From Shewanella xiamenensis (GTDB lineage: Bacteria > Pseudomonadota > Gammaproteobacteria > Enterobacterales > Shewanellaceae): a stretch of 64,000 nucleotides of DNA. This document shows, piece after piece, positions 20,841-30,280 of the stretch; positions within the stretch are counted from its first letter, which is position 1; every line of letters starts with the position of its first letter. The DNA is taken from NCBI RefSeq assembly GCF_014647135.1, contig NZ_BMOP01000004.1:185496-249495 (forward strand). The letters run 5' to 3'. The notes beneath the pieces were generated by a model, which was not told the DNA's origin, did no database searches, and was given only the letters and a program-made list of their open reading frames with translations. A program made the translations under genes and the position numbers.

Positions 20841-21827
20841 TTATTCCTCGTCTTTTAATACCGCGAGTTCAAAGCCTAAATACCAATCGCGGATCAGCGG
20901 AAAATGGTCACTCATCGCATCCAGATGAGTCAGCATATCCGCATGGCCATAGTCGTGTTTAAAGCCGTTCGCCTTTGAGAGCAAAGTGAATTTCACTTGG
21001 CGAAAGCCACACTCAGAGATCATATCGGCGACATCTTCAGGATGCCCAAGCACAGTATCGTTTTGCCCCGCTATAAACCAAGCGACGGGCCAGTTGGCTA
21101 CCTTCGCCGCCTTGGCATAATCAAAACCGTCATCGTGATCGCGCCACTCACCTCGCACCCAATCGATACTTTGATTCAATGACGCCCGGCTCTCGTTATC
21201 CATACCGACACGCAGTTTATCGGCGGCGAGATATCCCTGCCCAACCGCTAAACTTGGGGCAAGGCGATTCCAAAACACATCGACCATCAACCATTTTTTG
21301 AAAGATTTGACGCGAATAGTGCGTTTACTGCCGAAGGTGAGTAGTGAACGCACACTTTGCTGCAGTTCAGGGTAACGCGCTAAGGCGCTCGCCATCAACA
21401 CGCCACCCCAGGAATGGGCGCACCAATGCACACGTGAGGGGGATATTTTCCCCTGTTTCTGACAGGCCTGATTATGAATATTCAAAATATACTGCTGTAC
21501 TAATGGCAATTGCTCACGGATCACCTCACCTTGTCCTAAGGTAAAATCTCGACTGATTTTTGGTAAACTTAATCCTCGTCCAGCGGTATCGAGCACATAA
21601 ACCACAAAACCCGCCTTAGCAAGAAAACATCCCAAACCACGACCGCTCTGGCTGTAAAAAACTCGGCCATTTGACATAGCGCCATGCAACATCAGGATCG
21701 GCGGTTTAGAAAAATCAGCAGTAGTTGGCAACAACTGGCGCAGGTGTAACTGTCCATCCCGATAAGGAAGATAGAGGGAGGTTTGTGAAAGTGTTTGAGC
21801 AGAATGCTCATCTGGAGTTGAAGTCAA
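20841..21827 (-). CDS. alpha/beta-hydrolase fold protein
   Basis: The 328-residue protein shows the oxyanion region LMLHGAMSNGRVF, the nucleophile elbow AHSWGG (Ser in an A-x-S-x-G variant of GxSxG), a candidate acid in IAGQNDTVLG and the catalytic His in YGHADML. It resembles lipase- or acyltransferase-like hydrolases with a lid between strands. Its substrate cannot be inferred. It sits upstream of radA's region and downstream of serB on the same strand, with a 104-bp gap to serB. Confidence 0.82.
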   Translation of the reverse strand: MTSTPDEHSAQTLSQTSLYLPYRDGQLHLRQLLPTTADFSKPPILMLHGAMSNGRVFYSQSGRGLGCFLAKAGFVVYVLDTAGRGLSLPKISRDFTLGQGEVIREQLPLVQQYILNIHNQACQKQGKISPSRVHWCAHSWGGVLMASALARYPELQQSVRSLLTFGSKRTIRVKSFKKWLMVDVFWNRLAPSLAVGQGYLAADKLRVGMDNESRASLNQSIDWVRGEWRDHDDGFDYAKAAKVANWPVAWFIAGQNDTVLGHPEDVADMISECGFRQVKFTLLSKANGFKHDYGHADMLTHLDAMSDHFPLIRDWYLGFELAVLKDEE

Positions 21828-21931
21828 AGTCAGTCACTGGTAGTCCATTAATGAACACTAAACTACCAGTTAAGCCTCAAAAAACAAGAGTCATTACTCT
21901 AATGTCACCACATAGTCGACTGAGTCACTTA

Positions 21932-22924
21932 TTAAAACTGCAACAGATAAGGCAATACTCTAAGGTCCAAACTACGGATCCGAGCATCTGCTGCGGCGGC
22001 AAGTTTGGGCTTGGCATGGAAGGCAATCCCAAAGTCAGCCGCCTGCACCATAGGAATATCGTTAGCACCATCACCGATCGCCACACGTTGCCCCACTGGG
22101 ATTTGCCATTCTTGGCTACAACGGTTGACCACATCGGCCTTAAACTGGGCATCGACGACTTTTCCGGTGACGGCTCCCGCCAGCTTACCGTCCGTTATGA
22201 CTAATTCATTGGCAAAGGCCGCATCTAAATTCAGCAGCTGTTTTAAGTGACCAACAAACGGCGTGAAGCCTCCTGAAGCCACAATGAGGCGCCAATGATG
22301 CGACTTAAGCTCGGTCAACATGGCCTCAAGACCCGGCATCAATGGCAAAGTGTCACACAAGGTTTGAATAATCTTGGCATCGGCGCCCTGAAGCTGGGCA
22401 ACCCTTTGGCGCAGACTCTGCTCAAAATCGAGCTCCCCCTGCATCGCGCGCTCAGTGATCGCCGCCACTTGCTCGCCGACCCCAGCCATCGCGGCAAGTT
22501 CATCGATACATTCAATTTGGATCGCGGTAGAATCCATGTCCATCACCAGTAAACCGGGCTCGCTCAGTTTAGGTAATGGGCCATGAATTAAATGTAACTC
22601 TACCTGAGATGGACAGGTTGCTAACAATTCGGCACTGGGTTCTACAGGAAGCGCTAATTCGACGCAATGCAGTGCCACTTGACGACGAATAGGTGCAATG
22701 GAGAGCATGGTTAATTTGAGACTTTCAGCCAGAGAAACAATCCAAGTCGCAAGAGAGTCTTCGAGACTTAAATCTTCGTAAATCAGACGCATAGCAAATC
22801 CACTTTGGGATGGCCGCGTAGACGATTCCTGATAAGCCTCGAAACTGAGCCCCTGATATTCAAAACGAGGTAAAGGGTTAGCTGCTAACCATACAAACAG
22901 CGGATTTTGGTTCAAGCTTTCCAT
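21932..22924 (-). CDS. serB: SerB, phosphoserine phosphatase
   Basis: This HAD-superfamily enzyme has the catalytic DMDST at 129-133 (nucleophile Asp129, acid/base Asp131), VASGGFTPF and GDGANDIPM. An N-terminal region of about 120 residues takes the place of the ACT-like domain. It performs the last step of L-serine synthesis. It is divergent from the SMP-type membrane protein gene, the same pairing as E. coli serB/ytjB. Confidence 0.96.
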   Translation of the reverse strand: MESLNQNPLFVWLAANPLPRFEYQGLSFEAYQESSTRPSQSGFAMRLIYEDLSLEDSLATWIVSLAESLKLTMLSIAPIRRQVALHCVELALPVEPSAELLATCPSQVELHLIHGPLPKLSEPGLLVMDMDSTAIQIECIDELAAMAGVGEQVAAITERAMQGELDFEQSLRQRVAQLQGADAKIIQTLCDTLPLMPGLEAMLTELKSHHWRLIVASGGFTPFVGHLKQLLNLDAAFANELVITDGKLAGAVTGKVVDAQFKADVVNRCSQEWQIPVGQRVAIGDGANDIPMVQAADFGIAFHAKPKLAAAADARIRSLDLRVLPYLLQF

Positions 22925-22967
22925 AGGACTCGTGTTCTCCAGCTATCGGGCTCACGCAGAATCAATT

Positions 22968-24179
22968 ATGATTAGGCAAGCGCTCTCATTATTAAGGGTC
23001 AAAGTGTTATATCTTAAAGGGCTAAAGAAAAGCCATAAAATCAGTAGACTGCTCCAAATCGCCATCGCCTTGACCTTGATGGTCGGCTTAGTGCAATTGT
23101 GGCAAACAAGCCTACTACAAGGTCAGCTGCTTCTAAAGTCCCAAACGCAAAAGATGGCCAGATTACTAGTGCAGCAAACAGCCTATAGCGCCGCGCCCGC
23201 CCTACAATTACAAAATGATGAGCAACTCCAGTGGCTCGCCAGCGCCCTAGTTGAAGATCCTAAGGTGATGTCGGCTGCAATATTTAGCGATCAAGGAATA
23301 CGCTTAGCCTTTGCTCAAAGCCTGACTAAAGATGCCTTAGATCCCGAATCAGAAGAAATGAGTCTGCTACTGAGCAAATATCCGCCCTATGTTGAACCCG
23401 TGACTCAGGATGGCAAGAATTTAGGTTATGTCGAGGTTAGGCTCGATACCAAACTATTTTTTAATGAAATCAAAGAAGCGCATAACCTGAATATGGAGCA
23501 GCAACAAATAATGCTGCTGGTTGCAGGCCTAATAGGCATGTTGTTATCCCGCGCTTTATCTTTTAAACGCGCCGATTTTGACCGTCGCCGCACCCGCGCC
23601 AAATTGCGTAAAAACCCTAAAAAGAATAAAGCGATAAAAGCCCCTGAAGCGGCTGAGGAATCGAAGTCTGCGGGTCATCAGGATGAGCAGTTGGATGAAG
23701 TCATCGCGAGTGATACAGAGGCCGCTCAAAAGCCGACAGAAAATAAAGAAACCGAAGAAAATAAACAAACTACAGATACTTTGCCTTTAGGAAAAATCAC
23801 AGAAAACGCTAAAGTGCCGGATGAAAACAGTAATCAAGCCAGTATTCAGCCTAAAGTGAAGAAGGCCAAAGCCATTACAGAAACAAAAACTGAGTCTGAG
23901 CAAATGCCAGAGCAAGTGTCTGATCTGAAAACTGAGTTAAAACCAGAGATAGCTCCTGAGATGGGAGCAAAGGATGAATCATCATCCAACACTATGCCTC
24001 AGTCTAAAACGCAGTCGACGCAAGCTGTTGCGTCGGCCACAGAGCCACAAACCTCAGTATCCACACCGAATAAACCTAAGGTTAAATCGGTCCGCCGCGT
24101 GAAGACCAATACCTCGAAATCCTCTGCGGAGAAAGTCCCTGTTCAACCGAGCGATTTAGACACAGACTCAACGGGTTAA
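22968..24179 (+). CDS. AhpA/YtjB (SMP)-family membrane protein with long charged C-terminal tail
   Basis: Two hydrophobic helices (about residues 33-50 and 175-190 from this start) bracket a roughly 120-residue periplasmic region, as in E. coli YtjB/SMP. After the second helix comes a 200-residue Lys/Glu/Thr/Ser-rich tail of low complexity that the enteric protein lacks. I place the start at ATG 22968; a GTG at 22932 would add 12 residues and sit almost on the serB start. Function is unknown. Divergence from serB supports the family call. Confidence 0.78.
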   Translation: MIRQALSLLRVKVLYLKGLKKSHKISRLLQIAIALTLMVGLVQLWQTSLLQGQLLLKSQTQKMARLLVQQTAYSAAPALQLQNDEQLQWLASALVEDPKVMSAAIFSDQGIRLAFAQSLTKDALDPESEEMSLLLSKYPPYVEPVTQDGKNLGYVEVRLDTKLFFNEIKEAHNLNMEQQQIMLLVAGLIGMLLSRALSFKRADFDRRRTRAKLRKNPKKNKAIKAPEAAEESKSAGHQDEQLDEVIASDTEAAQKPTENKETEENKQTTDTLPLGKITENAKVPDENSNQASIQPKVKKAKAITETKTESEQMPEQVSDLKTELKPEIAPEMGAKDESSSNTMPQSKTQSTQAVASATEPQTSVSTPNKPKVKSVRRVKTNTSKSSAEKVPVQPSDLDTDSTG

Positions 24180-24296
24180 TTGAAGCGTCTCAGGTCAAAC
24201 TGAGGCATCTTTGGTCTGCGCCGCATTACAGGATTTTATCCATCGAACATTTGGCAGCACGGTTTAGCAGGCTAATCTAAAAGAAGACAGGGTAAT

Positions 24297-24324
24297 AAAA
24301 AGGGTTCGCAATGCGAACCCTTTT
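24297..24324. terminator. bidirectional terminator between SMP-type gene and deoD
   Basis: AAGGGTTCGC and GCGAACCCTT form a perfect stem with a 3-base loop, with A and T tails on both sides. Confidence 0.85.
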
Positions 24325-24347
24325 CTTATGACTGCATTAGCAACACA

Positions 24348-25058
24348 TTACAGCGTAATTGCAGCGTCTAATGTCATCACGATCATATCGTTGAACGTGG
24401 TTTGACGCTCTTCAGAAGTGGTTTTTTCGCCAGTACGGATATGGTCAGATACCGTTACCACACACAATGCACGGGCACCGAATTCATGGGCAACACCGTA
24501 TAAACCAGCGGCTTCCATTTCTACGCCTAACACGCCCATTTTTTCCATCACGTCAAACATTTGTGGATCAGGAGTGTAGAACAGGTCGGCAGAGAAAACG
24601 TTACCAACACGGATCTTAGTGCCTTTCACTTTGGCAGATTCGATCACGGCATTCATCAGCTCGTAGTTCGCGATAGCAGCGAAATCTTGGCCTTTGAAAC
24701 GTAAACGGTTAACTTGAGAATCGGTACAAGCACCCATGCCGATGATCACATCGCGCACTTTAACGTCAGTGCTGATCGCGCCACAAGTACCCACGCGGAT
24801 CAGGTTCTTAACGCCGTAGTCTTTAATTAATTCGGTTGCATAGATTGAGCATGAAGGAATACCCATGCCTGAACCCATAACAGAAATACGTTTACCTTTG
24901 TAAGTACCAGTAAAACCTAGCATGTTTCGAACGTCAGTCACTTGCTCAACATTTTCTAAGAATGTTTCAGCGATATATTTTGCACGTAATGGATCGCCTG
25001 GAAACAGAACTGTCTCAGCGAATGCGCCCTCTACAGCATTAATGTGTGGTGTTGCCAT
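24348..25058 (-). CDS. deoD: DeoD, purine nucleoside phosphorylase
   Basis: The 236-residue hexameric-type phosphorylase has [11 protein letters not shown] at the N terminus (phosphate/nucleoside contacts), [19 protein letters not shown] and [22 protein letters not shown] carries the active-site Asp. It cleaves purine (deoxy)nucleosides to base and (deoxy)ribose-1-phosphate, the entry point feeding DeoB. It is last in the deoCABD order, 91 bp after deoB, and ends at a terminator. Confidence 0.97.
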   Translation of the reverse strand: MATPHINAVEGAFAETVLFPGDPLRAKYIAETFLENVEQVTDVRNMLGFTGTYKGKRISVMGSGMGIPSCSIYATELIKDYGVKNLIRVGTCGAISTDVKVRDVIIGMGACTDSQVNRLRFKGQDFAAIANYELMNAVIESAKVKGTKIRVGNVFSADLFYTPDPQMFDVMEKMGVLGVEMEAAGLYGVAHEFGARALCVVTVSDHIRTGEKTTSEERQTTFNDMIVMTLDAAITL

Positions 25059-25149
25059 CGAAATAACCCCTGTTTATTTTATTAAGACTTAAGTCTTTGT
25101 TTACTGGCGGCCCAATGTTGGCCGCCAAATCGAGATCTTGCACGTTTAC

Positions 25150-26364
25150 TTAGATAAACGACTCACCGTATTCCATCGGCTCAAGCTTGAAGTAGCTTGC
25201 GATAGATTGGCCGATATCGGCGAAACTGTTACGGCGACCGAGTGAACCGGCTTTCAGCCCTGCGCCATAGGCCAATACAGGCACATATTCACGAGTATGG
25301 TCCGTACCTTGCCATGTTGGGTCGCAACCATGGTCAGCGGTGAGGATTAACAGATCGTCCTCATCCAGCAGCGCCAGCATTTCAGGTAAACGCGAGTCGA
25401 AATACTCCAGCCCTTTAGCATAACCTGCCACATCACGGCGGTGGCCATAGTGGGAGTCAAAATCAACAAAGTTAGTGAATACGATAGTATTTTCACCCGC
25501 TGATTTCACTTCGGCTAACGTTGCATCAAATAACGCTTCTAAACCGTTTGCCTTCACCTTTTTGGTGATGCCACAGTAAGCGTAAATGTCGGCAATCTTG
25601 CCCACACTCACCACTTCACCACCGGCGGCTTTTAACTTATCTAACACTGTCTTCGCTGGCGGCTCGAGGGAGTAATCCTTACGGTTACCAGTACGAGCAA
25701 AGTCGCTTGGGCCAGTACCATCGAATGGACGCGCAATCACGCGGCCAATGTTATAAGGTTCTAACTCTTCACGAGCGATTTCGCAAAGACGATATAAATT
25801 TTCTAAGCCAAATGTGCCTTCATGGCAGGCAATCTGGAATACAGAATCTGCCGAGGTGTAAAAAATTGGCTTGCCAGAGCGCATATGCTCTTCGCCTAAT
25901 TCTTCCAGAATAGTAGTACCAGAAGCATGGCAGTTACCTAAAAAGCCATCGAGTCCCGCACGGGCCAAAATCTTATCGGTCAGCTCTTTAGGGAATGAGT
26001 TTTGGTGCTCGCTAAAATAGCCCCATTCGAATAATACGGGTACTCCCGCCATTTCCCAGTGACCGCTCGGGGTATCTTTACCCGAACTTAATTCCTGAGC
26101 GTGGCCATAGGCACCAATCAGCTCAACATTGTCCGCAAAGCCTGGTGCAAACGCCCCAGTACTCTCCATCGCGGCATGGGCTAACCCTAAACGGGCCAAG
26201 TTTGGCAGAGCTAATGGGCCTTTACGACCAGTATCCGCTTTACCTTCGGCGCAGGCTTTGGCGATATGGCCAAATGTGTCAGAACCTAGATCCCCAAACT
26301 TGGCAGCGTCACCAGCAGCGCCCACGCCAAAGGAATCCAACATCATTATAACTGTACGTTTCAT
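25150..26364 (-). CDS. deoB: DeoB, phosphopentomutase
   Basis: The 404-residue alkaline-phosphatase-superfamily enzyme has [10 protein letters not shown] (metal Asp), [12 protein letters not shown] (phosphorylated Thr), TADHGCDPT and TDHTREYVP. It converts (deoxy)ribose-1-phosphate into the 5-phosphate used by DeoC. It begins 9 bp after deoA's stop with AAGGAA as ribosome site, so translation is tightly linked. Confidence 0.97.
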   Translation of the reverse strand: MKRTVIMMLDSFGVGAAGDAAKFGDLGSDTFGHIAKACAEGKADTGRKGPLALPNLARLGLAHAAMESTGAFAPGFADNVELIGAYGHAQELSSGKDTPSGHWEMAGVPVLFEWGYFSEHQNSFPKELTDKILARAGLDGFLGNCHASGTTILEELGEEHMRSGKPIFYTSADSVFQIACHEGTFGLENLYRLCEIAREELEPYNIGRVIARPFDGTGPSDFARTGNRKDYSLEPPAKTVLDKLKAAGGEVVSVGKIADIYAYCGITKKVKANGLEALFDATLAEVKSAGENTIVFTNFVDFDSHYGHRRDVAGYAKGLEYFDSRLPEMLALLDEDDLLILTADHGCDPTWQGTDHTREYVPVLAYGAGLKAGSLGRRNSFADIGQSIASYFKLEPMEYGESFI

Positions 26365-26373
26365 AATTCTTCC

Positions 26374-27705
26374 TTAAAGATCCGAAGCTCGAATATAAGC
26401 ATAGATCTCAGGTGTTTTTTCTGGAGCGACTTCATCGATATGAATCGCTTTTTTCACCGCTTCTTCTGCCTGCGCAAAGGCTTCTTCAGATTGCGCGTGG
26501 ATCACAGCAATCGGCGTAGAAGCATCAATTTTATCGCCAAGGGCACAGACTTGCGTCAAACCAACACTGTAGTCGAGTGCATCACCAGGTTTGCGACGAC
26601 CACCACCTAAGGTAACCACGGCTAAACCGAGTTCGCGGGTATCCATGCTGTAGGCATAACCTTGGGTATCCGCAAAGACAGGGCGAATAATTTGCGATTG
26701 CGGTAAGTACTTACTGTAGTTTTCGACAAAATCGACGGGGCCACCGAGGCCTGAAACCATCTTGCCAAAGATCTCGGCAGCACGGCCATTATCGAGTACA
26801 CGGTTTAACTTGGCACGGGCATCCGCTTCATCAGTCGCTAAGCCACCAAGGAGTAACATCTCGGCGCAAAGACCCATAGTCACAGCGTACAGACGAGGAT
26901 TACGGTAAGCACCGGTTAAGAAGTCGATGGCTTCTTTCACTTCAACCGCATTACCCGCACATGAGGCTAATACTTGGTTCATGTCGGTGAGTAAGGCCGT
27001 CGTTTTAGTACCTGCGCCATTGGCTACCGCTGCAATGCTGCGAGCAAGCTCTTCAGAGGCTTCGTAAGTTGGCATAAATGCGCCGCTACCGACTTTAACG
27101 TCCATCGCCAATGCATCGAGACTACAAGCTAATTTCTTAGAGAGAATAGAGGCGGTAATGAGGGAGATGGATTCGACGGTCGCAGTGTTGTCACGGATGG
27201 AGTAGAAACGTTTATCGGCGGGGACCAGATCGCCAGTTTGGCCAATAATCGCCACACCAACGTCTTTAACCACTTTGCGGAACAATTCACTCGAAGGTTC
27301 GGTTTGATAACCGGGAATAGCGTCGAACTTATCGAGCGTACCGCCTGTATGTCCGAGTCCGCGACCCGAAATCATCGGCACATAACCACCGCAGGCAGCA
27401 GCCATGGGACCGAGCATAAGACTAATCACATCACCGACACCACCTGTACTGTGTTTATCGATGACTGGGCCATTAAGACCAAGTGATTGCCAATTGAGTA
27501 CAGTGCCAGAATCGCGCATTGCCGTAGTCAAAGCGATTCTTTCATCCATATTCATGTCATTAAAATACACTGCCATGCCTAATGCGGCGATCTGACCTTC
27601 CGACACTGCATTAGTGGTTATGCCCTTAACGAAGAACTGGATCTCTTCGGCACTTAAGGCTAACCCATTGCGTTTCTTACGTATAATTTCTTGAGCTAGA
27701 AACAT
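26374..27705 (-). CDS. deoA: DeoA, thymidine phosphorylase
   Basis: The 443-residue enzyme has the glycosyltransferase-type fold: [12 protein letters not shown] (phosphate binding), [14 protein letters not shown] and [22 protein letters not shown]. It releases thymine (or uracil from deoxyuridine) and deoxyribose-1-phosphate. It is separated from deoC by 184 bp carrying a long hairpin, unlike the tight enteric operon, so it may have its own promoter or a processed message. Confidence 0.97.
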   Translation of the reverse strand: MFLAQEIIRKKRNGLALSAEEIQFFVKGITTNAVSEGQIAALGMAVYFNDMNMDERIALTTAMRDSGTVLNWQSLGLNGPVIDKHSTGGVGDVISLMLGPMAAACGGYVPMISGRGLGHTGGTLDKFDAIPGYQTEPSSELFRKVVKDVGVAIIGQTGDLVPADKRFYSIRDNTATVESISLITASILSKKLACSLDALAMDVKVGSGAFMPTYEASEELARSIAAVANGAGTKTTALLTDMNQVLASCAGNAVEVKEAIDFLTGAYRNPRLYAVTMGLCAEMLLLGGLATDEADARAKLNRVLDNGRAAEIFGKMVSGLGGPVDFVENYSKYLPQSQIIRPVFADTQGYAYSMDTRELGLAVVTLGGGRRKPGDALDYSVGLTQVCALGDKIDASTPIAVIHAQSEEAFAQAEEAVKKAIHIDEVAPEKTPEIYAYIRASDL

Positions 27706-27761
27706 GATACTGCCTCCAAGCTAAATACTAATACAACATATCCGTTATTTAGCTTTGCAAT

Positions 27762-27818
27762 GAAACATCAAAACTGTAGCAATATTACAATTACATGCTA
27801 TCGAAGTTTTGATGTTTC
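27762..27818. promoter_or_regulatory. strong hairpin between deoC and deoA
   Basis: GAAACATCAAAACT (27762-27775) is an exact inverted repeat of 27805-27818. Inside it TAGCA (27777-27781) pairs with TGCTA (27796-27800). No T tract follows in the direction of transcription, so it is not a standard terminator. It could be a two-site operator, an RNA-processing or stabilising element, or an attenuator. Confidence 0.6.
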
Positions 27819-27889
27819 CAACTAGATTTAGGTCACACTTAATTAGTTTCGATATACGATTTTGGTATTAATCGAGATGCAATGTTCGA

Positions 27890-28660
27890 TTAATAGCCTT
27901 GAGTCGGCTTAGGCGCATCGGCTAATTCTAACGTGTGTAACAAGCTATTGAGTAAGCTTGAAGCACCAAATCTAAAGGTACGTGGAGAGACCCAATCCGC
28001 ACCAAGAATACGCTCAGCCACACCTAAAAACTCTGCAGCTTGAGCAGCATCACGTACGCCGCCAGCAGGCTTAAAGCCTACTTTGGTGTTCTTCTCACTG
28101 ATCACAGTCAGCATGATTTCAGCCGCTTCAAGGGTTGCGTTGACAGGCACTTTACCGGTAGACGTCTTAATAAAATCAGCTCCGGCATCGATAGACAGTT
28201 CAGAGGCGCGGCGAATAAGCGCAGGATCGGCTAATACACCCGATTCAATGATGACTTTCAGCAATACTTCGCCACAGGCTTCTTTACAGGCTTTGACTAA
28301 CTCATAGCCGACTGTTTCGTTGCCTTCCATCAGCGCGCGGTATGGAAATACCACATCCACTTCATCGGCGCCATAGGCAACCGCTGCACGGGTTTCTAAT
28401 ACCGCAATAGCGATATCGTCGTTACCGTGTGGGAAGTTGGTTACTGTCGCGATTTGAATGTCTTCGGCGCCCAATTCATCGAGGGTCTTACGTGCGATAG
28501 GAATGAAGCGAGGATAGATACAGATGGCAGCAGTATTACCCGCTGGCGTCACAGCTTTGTGACACAGGTCGATCACCTTCTGATCGGTATCGTCATCATT
28601 TAAGGTGGTTAAATCCATAAGTTCGATGGCGCGTTGTGCTGCTTTTTTTAAATCAGTCAT
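27890..28660 (-). CDS. deoC: DeoC, deoxyribose-phosphate aldolase
   Basis: This 256-residue class I aldolase of the TIM-barrel type has the Schiff-base Lys in the segment FIKTSTGK or the adjacent [11 protein letters not shown]; both family lysines are present, as is [12 protein letters not shown]. It splits deoxyribose-5-phosphate into acetaldehyde and glyceraldehyde-3-phosphate. It is first in deoCABD; the 5' region has several inverted repeats that could be operators. GGAGAG provides the ribosome site. Confidence 0.97.
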   Translation of the reverse strand: MTDLKKAAQRAIELMDLTTLNDDDTDQKVIDLCHKAVTPAGNTAAICIYPRFIPIARKTLDELGAEDIQIATVTNFPHGNDDIAIAVLETRAAVAYGADEVDVVFPYRALMEGNETVGYELVKACKEACGEVLLKVIIESGVLADPALIRRASELSIDAGADFIKTSTGKVPVNATLEAAEIMLTVISEKNTKVGFKPAGGVRDAAQAAEFLGVAERILGADWVSPRTFRFGASSLLNSLLHTLELADAPKPTQGY

Positions 28661-29028
28661 AATAGCTCTCCAAAAGAAAAAACAAATAAATAGAAATCAG
28701 TCGCTTATAAGCAACGCTTAGAGGTGGCATTATTTTGATTATTTTTATATGGCCGGGCCTTCAGGCGATGCCGAGTAATTTGTGTAGGGCAAATTACATA
28801 TTTATTAGGTATTCAATCTTGCCTATACATAACTAGGCATCCTGACACTTAAATTGACTATAAGTGATCACGACTTGAATCCTTGAAGACCGGAAGAGAG
28901 GAGACGAATAATATCTTGTTCCTACTTTTCCGCGAAAAATCCGTTTTAGCGCGAGAAAAACACAAACCTTTATATAAACGCACTGCTCAAATTATAAATG
29001 GGTTTAGATAAAGATTCATGACACATAA
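28661..29028. other. deoC upstream region with three inverted repeats
   Basis: No gene is seen here. GTAATTTG (28775-28782) pairs with 28790-28797. TGCCTA (28820-28825) pairs with 28834-28839. GTGATCAC at 28864-28871 is palindromic. Any of these may be operator sites for nucleoside-responsive control of deoC. I cannot assign a regulator; none is encoded nearby. Confidence 0.45.
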
Positions 29029-29033
29029 AAGAT

Positions 29034-29053
29034 GGAGCCGCCATCGCGGCTCC
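29034..29053 (-). terminator. terminator of tsx
   Basis: GGAGCCGC and GCGGCTCC form an 8-bp stem around CATC; the leftward strand continues with ATCTTTTATG. Confidence 0.75.
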
Positions 29054-29071
29054 AACAAGTCTTACAAGCAA

Positions 29072-29932
29072 TTAGAACTTGTAAGTTGCAGTGAAGTAGT
29101 GAGCGAAACCTTTAGTTTCTAAACCAAATGTTCCTTCATCCTTCAGCAAATAAACATCGCTATAGGCTTTCAGGCCATAACCAAGAGCATAGTTATCAGA
29201 ATGCCAGTGCAGACCAAAGTATGCTGCACCACCGTGTGAGGTGAATGTAGTATTGATAAATTGACCATTATCGTCATACGCATTCACTTCGTCAGCACCG
29301 AATTGGTAATCAACATAACCCTGGAATGAAATAAAGCTCTTATTGTCAAAGAAATAGAAAGGCTTAAACCAGTTCATAGAGAATTGGTAACCATTCCAAT
29401 CTTTAGCATTAATATCATAAGTAGCATACAGGTTCATGCCAGTCTTACCTAGCCAAGGCACCATAACATCAGCACCAACACCCCAAAATGACATATTTAC
29501 GTCACCTGAGCCATCTTTATTAAATGCACCACCGCCCCAGTTAAACAGAGTAGAGAAGTAAACTTCTTGTACTGGGCCGAAAGATAAATCTTTGCCAGTA
29601 ATAGCATCTAAAGAGAAACGTGGCGCAAACTTCATAAACATCTTGCTGTCGCCGCCAGTTTTATCGCCTGAGCTACTGTTAGCTAAATTGAAGACGTCTA
29701 CATAACCATATAAATCAACGATGCCTTTACGACCACCAAATTCCATTTCTAAGTAATCATGGCCGCCATCATCAGCATCACCACGTGGCAATTCATTAAC
29801 AGCATACATAGCATTAAACTGCATCCACTTGTAATCAGTGGCATAAATATCAGAACGGTCTGCAGCAAATGCGTTACCAGAGATTGCAGCTACTGCTGTA
29901 GCGGCTAAAGCTAAAGTTTTAACGTTTTTCAT
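29072..29932 (-). CDS. tsx: Tsx/OmpK-family outer-membrane nucleoside channel
   Basis: The protein is exported by a clear signal peptide (MKNVKTLALAATAVAAISGN then AFA-ADRSD). The mature part of about 260 residues alternates as beta strands and ends in aromatic Phe (FTATYKF), typical of outer-membrane barrels. DYLEMEFGGRKGIVDLYGYVDVFNL and ALGYGLKAYSDVYLL fit the Tsx/OmpK family. I start at the ATG complementary to 29930-29932 because GGGG lies 6-9 bases before it; upstream ATGs add 1-4 residues. A small hairpin (29955-29972) lies in its leader. It lies between deoC and nupC, making nucleoside uptake its probable job. Confidence 0.88.
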   Translation of the reverse strand: MKNVKTLALAATAVAAISGNAFAADRSDIYATDYKWMQFNAMYAVNELPRGDADDGGHDYLEMEFGGRKGIVDLYGYVDVFNLANSSSGDKTGGDSKMFMKFAPRFSLDAITGKDLSFGPVQEVYFSTLFNWGGGAFNKDGSGDVNMSFWGVGADVMVPWLGKTGMNLYATYDINAKDWNGYQFSMNWFKPFYFFDNKSFISFQGYVDYQFGADEVNAYDDNGQFINTTFTSHGGAAYFGLHWHSDNYALGYGLKAYSDVYLLKDEGTFGLETKGFAHYFTATYKF

Positions 29933-29944
29933 CATCAACCCCAT

Positions 29945-30280
29945 TATTTTGGTTGCTACCGTCTAGGGTAGCGTTCTTTTTGTGGCGCTCGCATTTTACC
30001 TCGATTAAAAAAAATCTCAATAATCTTGCGTAAAATCACGAACACAAAATTCTTAATTGTGAACAAAGTCGCGACTTATTGTTTACGACTAATTAACTTA
30101 ACCGTACGTCACGACCGTAAGACAGCATCACAGCTAAAGTTTAGTTGTAATCTGACCTATACAATCGGAGAAACTATTCACTACAGGAATCACTACTGGA
30201 AAATGGTTGAATTAACTTAGGTCCTGCCCTGCATGGTCAGGACCTAGTTAGTGGGGAATCTCTCCCCAACGTTTCTGTGC
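29945..30280. other. intergenic region tsx-nupC with hairpins
   Basis: No gene is seen. Near nupC's end TAGGTCCTG (30218-30226) pairs with 30238-30246 and TGGGGA with TCCCCA (about 30251-30267). These could end the nupC message although neither is followed by a T run. The tsx promoter should lie toward the left end. Confidence 0.4.
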
